The translations under genes were made by a program, and so were the position numbers. This document shows positions 57,950 to 64,000 of a stretch of DNA of 64,000 nucleotides, in pieces. The stretch comes from Larix kaempferi (Eukaryota; Streptophyta; Pinopsida; Pinales; Pinaceae). The DNA is taken from the NCBI GenBank assembly GCA_027924585.1, contig BSBM01000440.1:12307501-12371500 (forward strand), written 5' to 3'. Numbering within the stretch: position 1 is the first letter of the stretch; every line of letters starts with the position of its first letter. Under the pieces are notes generated by a model. The model did no database searches, was not told where the DNA came from, and saw only the letters and a program-made list of their open reading frames with translations.

Positions 57950-59103
57950 GTGGTGCTCATGGTAACATATGATGGCCCTTGCCACCCGGCGTAGTAGCCG
58001 ACCAAAACGACTGGAAACCCAAGCTGTCTGGTGCTGATAATGTCATGGAAAGTCATCTACGGAGATATCAGGAATATCCATGGTCCATTGCTGGAGGTTC
58101 TCCTCGATCTCATCAAGATCCTATACAACCTATCGGTTGGCCTCTACCATCTTCCTGACTGCTCTGGGCCTTTCAATAGGCAATGATCCAGCAGGTCTTC
58201 TTACCTAGGTGACGCTAGTGCTCTCCCTCTGGAAGCGCTAGGTCTGGATCCCCTTGGAAATTTGCTCCTATGTATGCATAGTCCTCTACCATAAGTAGTT
58301 GAGTGACCACATGAAGAAGGTAGGCCCATAAGTGATCATAGGCCCACCACCGCCATGTCGAGCCATCACCTCAGTCCACCTCATCATGTGTGGATCTCGT
58401 GGCTCGAGATCACTGATCTCTACCTGTGGACGGAGAAGGGGGGCCCTGTCTAGGAAGAAAGACACTACGATTGAACCATAGCCAAATTGTTTTAGTTCTC
58501 CCCTCTTGCATTTGGTAAACTGTTCTTTGAGGTTTGCAAGGAGTCCCTCCCACTAGTTGAATACTATAGGTTCCATGCACTCAATGGCGTAAAGCATATG
58601 AGCTCTAGTAGCATGATGTGGAGCCCTCCTTCCCACTACTTTATCGATGGTGAAAAATACAATCCTCAAAGGATGATCTTGCACTTTTTTTATGGGATTT
58701 TTCCCACCTAACATTTGGGTATTGGGAGTGCAAAATTGTGCGATCAAATCCTCAGTGGTCCTCTCTCCCCCCAAGGACCGGATAGTGACACTGGGGCTCC
58801 ATGCCTTGAAAACCCCGTTAGAAAATAAATGTCCTCAATGTCCAAAGTGAGGATGTGTGTCCCAACTTGAAAATATTGTTGATCTGGGTCCCATAATCGG
58901 ATCAAGTAATCCAATAACTGGAGTTGGGATCTCATCCCTTGCACTTGGAAGAACTTCAACAACCCACATTCTCTTAAAGCATTGAACGAATGAGGATCAT
59001 TGGCCACTTGGATATATTTTAATCCATGCTCCCTTTCCTTCCATTGCACCATCTTGATTGGTAAATCCTGCATGAACATCAATTTGAGAAGCATTGGGAC
59101 CAT
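57950..59103 (-). pseudogene. Antisense plant-mobile-domain-like ORF of E2
   Basis: Minus strand from ATG at 59103: MVPMLLKLMFMQDLPIKMVQW, FNALRECGLLKFFQVQGM, YLIRLWDPDQQYFQVGTHIL, LDIEDIYFLTGFSRHGAPVS. After a frame change near 58750-58775 it continues MGGERTTEDLIAQFC, FFTIDKVVGRRAPHHATRAH, QFGYGSIVVSFFLDRAPLLR and VMARHGGGGPMITYG. The LD-x-EDIYFLTG box resembles the plant mobile domain (aminotransferase-like PMD) found in some host genes and transposons. Antisense ORFs after integrase are known in Tat elements. Function is not established. Confidence 0.6.
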
Positions 59104-59159
59104 TTCATGGAAACAAAAATTGATTTTTTGCTTGCATTATTGATTTTTTGGGTCACTCT

Positions 59160-59300
59160 GCCACTGACGCACCCCGACTTTGCTGATAGGGTGTTAGCGA
59201 CGCACTTACCCTATTCGGGATGTGCGTCACCACTAGATGAAACACTTTTTGAAAGGGAAAAGTGCGTCACCCGAGTCATGCACTTTCCCCCTATATAATG
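59160..59300 (-). promoter_or_regulatory. Putative promoter of the antisense ORF with four GACGCAC boxes
   Basis: A TATA box (minus strand tatata at about 59293-59298) lies about 190 bp upstream of the ATG at 59103. Between them are four GACGCAC or GTGCGTC motifs near 59165, 59198, 59224 and 59262. TGACG-type motifs also occur in the E2 LTR near 48560 and 48600 and in the leader near 49535. Confidence 0.4.
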
Positions 59301-60532
59301 ACCCTTAAAACCACTCAAGTGTGCATAAAAACAAAATATTAGACCACGAAATTGGAGAGCAAAGGGAGTAGGATTACCTGGTCCTAACGAAATGTTCAAT
59401 GGTTGACCGATGCTTTCGCAATACTCACTGCAAATATGAGCTAAAAAGGGATTTTTCACTCACTCCCAACTTGGTAAAAAACACAATGGTAAATAATTTT
59501 TACTTTTACCCTTTTTAATACCAAAATGGAATATTCCAAGTGGTTTTTTTACTAAGTTGACTATATTTTTTCGTTTTAATCCACCTACAAGATCTAAAAA
59601 TTGTCGTGAAGCATTGCAAGGCGAGGCTAATAATCATTTAACTATGACAAAGATCATTTTTGACTTTTTCATGCTCGTTAAAAATGAAAAAGCTTATGAT
59701 TGCTTTTTGATACCATTATCGTGATCGCTAAAATTAAGAAAAATAGGTGTTGAGCTTAGTATTTTTCCTTCTCGTTCTCGTAAATACATGATAATAAGTC
59801 ACCGAGTTTACTTTTATCTCTTTTTTGGGCTCATAAAACTATTATGAAAAAGGAACCCCCTTGGAGTTTCCTTTAAGCTCTTTTCAGAATCCCAAAATAT
59901 GAAAAGATTTCCAAGCAAACTTGTCTCTTTCATGCTTGTAAAAGGATAAGAAAGGCCGTCCACATGGTGATAATTTAACCCTTTTTTGGACCATGTGGAC
60001 TCTTTACAAAAAAGGTCTACTCTAGTCACTTTTGGCTAGAAGGTTCTCTTAGGTATGGTTTTATCCTTTTTCGGACCTCTGAGACTAAATTTATGAAAAA
60101 TTTCATTCGGAAGTTTCCTTTAGTTTTTTCAGACTCTAAATATGAAAAATCGTTGATTTTTCCTTCTATGGACTTGTAAAAACAAACATTGAAGGGCCCT
60201 TTCGGGAACGAACCTCTCCTTCCTCGGGTTTGTAAAACATGTGAGGTTGGACTCTTCTGAAGGATGAGCTATACTAAGTATCTGTTATCCTCCTCAAGCT
60301 CGTTAATAAACAAAGAGTTACTTGTCAATCATGACGGGGAATAAGGAAAGAGTGTGTCTCTACTTGCATTAATGGAATTATAGTCACCCTTGAACATGGC
60401 ACTTGTTTGCATTTCATTCAAACAACTTGGGTAATCTTCTTGTCCTCAAGTCATACCATTTTATTGATTTATTCCACTCCTTTGGGTCATCTAAATAATT
60501 CATCAACCATTTGTTGTATTAGGTCTTGGTAT
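59301..60532 (+). other. 3' non-coding region of E2 with degenerate repeats
   Basis: 59640-60532 parallels 37380-38450 of E1: T-rich tracts followed by 'gctcgtaaa' or 'actcataaa' and 'atgaaaaa' every 60-90 bp. No gene is visible. It is interrupted at 60533 by element D; the presumptive target copy is GGTAT at 60528-60532, and its partner lies beyond the window. E2's 3' LTR is not present. Confidence 0.6.
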
Positions 60533-61216
60533 TGTTGATGTATATGTAACTTCGGAATGTATTTCATATATGTATATTGTATTCCTATAGAGATGTAATT
60601 ATTCCTCTATACGGAAGTGTCATCATTTATATTGTAAGTGTTGTAACTTATACTTGATGGGTTATTAGAACACCTTGTTGGGGTTGGACCTGTATAAGTC
60701 ATGTGGGTCAAAGGGTTATTAGACCACCCTATTGGGGGTTGGCCATGTGGGTCAAATGGTTATTAGACCACCCTATTGGGTGTCGGCCATGTGGGTCAAA
60801 GGGTTATTAGACCACCCTATTGGGTGTCGTGCCAGTCAGCATTGTGTTATGTGGTTAAGTTGAGGCCGACCTAGTAAATGTTATTAGGCAAGTCAAGTCA
60901 AGTATAAATAGAGTGCGGGAGGCACTCTATTTGATCATTCTATTCTCACACACACTCTTTGGAGAGTGGCACACTTGTGGAGGAGGAGAAGCTACTGCTA
61001 GGAGATGTCTCTTATGCTTGGGTTGTATCATTTCTCTATCTATCTCTGAGGAAGTTATTGGGGTTTTTAACCTTTATGGTTTTCCCCAAGTAAACTCCGT
61101 GTCTCTTGTGTGCTTGTATTATTGTGTCCATGTTGATATGCTGTAGATATGTTGTACATGTTGTTCTCTCAGTTGAGATCCTAGATCAGATTGAAGTAAA
61201 TTCTGAAAAACTAACA
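60533..61216 (+). mobile_element. 5' LTR of element D
   Basis: 684 bp, TGTTGATG to CTAACA. It is the longest family A LTR seen because of extra 44 bp repeat units. TATA box tataaata near 60904. Confidence 0.92.
60655..60832 (+). repeat. 44 bp minisatellite in U3 of the D LTR
   Basis: Units beginning 'atgtgggtcaaagggttat' start at 60701, 60745 and 60789 (exactly 44 bp apart), preceded by one diverged unit from about 60655. Other family A LTRs have fewer units. Confidence 0.9.
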
Positions 61217-61228
61217 TGGTATCAAAGC
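61217..61228 (+). other. Primer binding site of element D
   Basis: TGGTATCAAAGC, one base different from the site of element A, directly after the LTR. Confidence 0.9.
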
Positions 61229-63950
61229 TAGCCTGAAAGAAGGCATGGTATGGCATGTATGACACTTGTTGTACTTGCGATGCTAGGGCTTGATATAGAA
61301 AAAACTAGTCATCGTAGCACATTCGCTATAAATACATTTTCGAAAAGGTTTCGGATTTGAAACTTTTACAGGTCCAATATTAGATCCTCATGTACATTGT
61401 GTCCAAAGAACAAATTCTAATTCGTTGTACTTTGTGTTTTATGATCTGTACAATCTAGGGTTTCTGCCTCTTCTAGATCTTAGTCATAAATAGGTGACCT
61501 AGGAAAAAAGGTCATAACTTGGGCTAGGGAGATCCAAATTAAATTTCGTAAAAGGTGACAGGTAGTGCACGGACTATAATTTCTCAGGTAACTTTTTCAT
61601 AGGCCGAAATGGAACCAGCGACACGTGGCACTCCGTACAAGTTTGCTCTCCTGTTTTATCCCATAAACAGGTCACGTTGCGACACTTGGCATAACGCTCT
61701 CTCAGAGATTCCATTTGAGGTTAGAGCTATGGGGTTGGAAAGATGACAGGTTAGGATACCACATAAAACTTTTCAGACCCCGTGGATCGAAAAGTTTGGA
61801 GTTACACTAGAAACAATCAGGTGCATATTTCTATCAAAACATAATTATTTTTTAGCACCTTCATTCATGGCTCCAGGAATTAGGGTTTCGGAGAAAGTTA
61901 GTATTTTTGTAATCAAAGACCATGGATGAATACTACTCATCAAAATAGAAATTTAGAGACCAAGATCAAATTTTTTGGTTGGGTAGAAGGCTGGGCTTGA
62001 TCAAACCTTAGTTCAGGACTTTGATCAGAAAAGTGAAAAATTAGGGCAGCTGCAAAAGTTGGAATTTTTTAAGTCTGTGGCCATGGCTGGAAGATCCTTA
62101 GAAAAATTGAAGTTTAGAGCTTTGGATCGAACCTTTTGGTTGGGCAGAAGGGTGTTATTTTTCAAACCCTAGTTCAGGATCATGTCTAGAAGATCTGGAA
62201 GTTTCAAAGGAAATTTTGAGGGGTGAAACTTTGCAGTTTTCAAATTCTTAGTATACCGGCTTGATCAGCTCATCAAGTCACATCTTTCTATCCTTTCAGA
62301 AGTTTGAAATTCAAAGTTTCAAATTTTAGGGTTTCTCTGACAAACCCTAATTCAGCTCCAGATCCAGTTCCTCCAAATCAAGTGGATTGGGTTAGTCCTA
62401 GAAGAGAATGGATTGGTCACCTGCATAAGTGAAGAAGTTCCAGTTTCAGAGGGAGATGAGGATAAGGCCTTACATAAGAAGATTACAAGCAATCTCGACA
62501 GGTATGACTTATCCAGGTATGTTTCGAGATTTGTTCATGATTAAGTTTATGGTATGTTTGTATTCATATTATTACGGTTAGTACAATCTTGATTAAATTT
62601 AGACTTGTCGTATCACCTTAATAAAATTATGAATGCATGATAGAAGATATTCATTGATTAGGGTGTTGACACTTATGATTGTACTAATGCATTATGGTGT
62701 TGTATGAGGTTTATGTTGTCCGCTAACATGAAAGGTACACCAAGAAAGACAAATCATGTTCTAGTTCAAGAACATATGATCATGGTGACATGAAGACAAA
62801 GATTCATCCATTGTCATGGATCACATAGAAGATCTATTTACGAGGCATGTATAACTTATGAGATATGTAGGTTACTAGCACAAGTCATTGAAGAGAACAA
62901 GAAGACATCATGTGGGTATGTTAGACATAACTAGCTAACATACTAATCCAGGTATGTTTTTCCTATATCAAGTTAGAATTCTACCTTGTGATAGGATCTC
63001 TTATATAAGTATGCATGGCATGATTGATAATGATTATTCATAGGTTTGAGTAATCACGGGTTTATGCATATTATGTCTCTTACCTTGATTGATGATATGA
63101 CTAACCAAAAAAGTCCTTTGGTCAAATATGAATATGCATGAGTAAGAGAAGTCTTCCCTAAAACATTGAATGCTAATGCTTATTATCTGTGTTTGAAATT
63201 ATCATGACTATACATGCTTAAGATTATTGTGTTTGATAGTATTGAGAATATACTAATGAATGTATGATTATGCATGAGATCTCGAGGATAACACAATAAT
63301 GATACTAATAAGCATGCATAGGGATTGAGGATGAATATAAGATCAAGGACAGGTAATCCAGGAAGCAAAGATCAAGAGGGAGCACACTCTAGTAGTTTCT
63401 GCAAGGATTCAAATATTCAGAAGGAGTTGACCACTTCTCACAATCCACATCAGAATGGAGTTGCAAAGACTGAGAGGGAGTCAACCCAACAAAAAAACAA
63501 AGATAAGTATTTGAATTGTCATTTCTTGCATATTTGATTGTTTAAATAATATTGTTCAATGATGTATATACTGATGTTCCTAGAATTAGGCTGTGTATTT
63601 TGGCATATTAGAATAATTGCATTAATTAACAGCATACTACTAATATGCATGTGATGGGTAAGTGGCCTATGGCACTGTACAACATTCCATTGCTACTTAT
63701 CTAGAATTAAACCTCTTTGCTAACATGTTGGGAGTAGTGAAAACTCTTAACAATGTTCCGGTAGAGATTGGAAGGCATCTAGAAATTTACAGGATATGGA
63801 TGAATGTTGTATTGAAGCATTGGATAAAATAATTGCATGACTGCATGACATATTTCTTTATGTATAAGAATTTGTTCTGAAAACTATGAGATGTTTCTAA
63901 TCATGCAATTTAACTTGTTTTGTAGGAAATATTGTATGCCTTCACCTACA
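61229..63950 (+). other. Long non-coding leader of element D
   Basis: Homologous to 33591-36253 reversed. Two diverged copies of a motif with 'catgg' then 'ggttgggtagaa' lie at about 61915-61995 and 62080-62150. A short integrase relic lies at 63397-63480. No gag or protease motif is found. Confidence 0.82.
63397..63480 (+). pseudogene. Integrase relic inside the leader of D
   Basis: The frame reads KDSNIQKELTTSHNPHQNGV then AKTERES, matching copia integrase KREL-T-PYNPQQNGVAERKNR just around the third catalytic residue. The corresponding part of A (about 34020-34060) has lost this stretch. It shows that the leader derives at least partly from an ancestral pol gene. Confidence 0.65.
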
Positions 63951-64000
63951 AAAGAAGGACTACAACATTTGTTCCAACAACAAAGATATCTTTTGAAGAT

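Larger units (their letters stand above)
60533..64000 (+). mobile_element. Copia element D (family A), 5' part
   Basis: A second family A element on the plus strand: LTR, primer site, the same 2.7 kb non-coding leader as A, then the first bases of the RT region at the window edge (63951-64000 matches 33525-33590 reversed). Its RT, 3' region and 3' LTR lie beyond the window. Confidence 0.88.

Overview
This window is plant nuclear DNA made almost entirely of LTR retrotransposons, many nested inside one another. I see no intact host gene, no rRNA or tRNA gene and no prokaryotic feature. The dense nested Ty1/copia and Ty3/gypsy (Tat/Ogre-like) elements, long decayed leaders and antisense accessory ORFs fit a large-genome seed plant, plausibly a gymnosperm. 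The species is inference; nothing here fixes it.

Layout. 1-2582: end of a copia element of family A (3' minisatellites, 3' LTR), then an RT-RNase H fragment joined directly to a truncated LTR. 2583-6009: no firm gene, but a possible small spliced fragment on the minus strand. 6010-9438: decayed plus-strand ORF with its own TATA box and a long coiled coil. 10290-15299: minus-strand gypsy remains (gag with zinc knuckles, two LTRs, a second coiled-coil ORF, an inverted LTR fold-back). 15300-16437 and 36869-about 39500: the two halves of a plus-strand gypsy relic (E1).

E1 is split by copia element A (minus, 16438-36863, target duplication CCAAC). A itself is split by copia element B (plus, 17675-23901, ATGCT) and copia element C (plus, 24293-31455, ACAAT), both inserted in A's 3' minisatellite region. 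39534-47952 is a minus-strand LTR (G) split by copia element F (plus, 40317-47329). 47953-60532 is a plus-strand Tat/Ogre-like gypsy (E2) with a gag relic, PR-RT-RH-IN, a second RNase H-like domain after integrase, and an antisense plant-mobile-domain-like ORF with its own promoter. 60533-64000 is the 5' part of element D, a second copy of family A.

How it works together. B is the most complete element: one reading frame from gag to RNase H with three stop codons. C, F and E2 keep all domains but are broken by stops and frameshifts. Family A (copies A and D) is the most unusual: gag, protease and integrase are replaced by about 2.65 kb of non-coding leader, leaving only RT-RNase H. Two copies share this layout, so the deletion derivative itself appears to have been mobilised, presumably with proteins supplied in trans. 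Several copia elements carry long, mutually unrelated minisatellites between RNase H and the polypurine tract.
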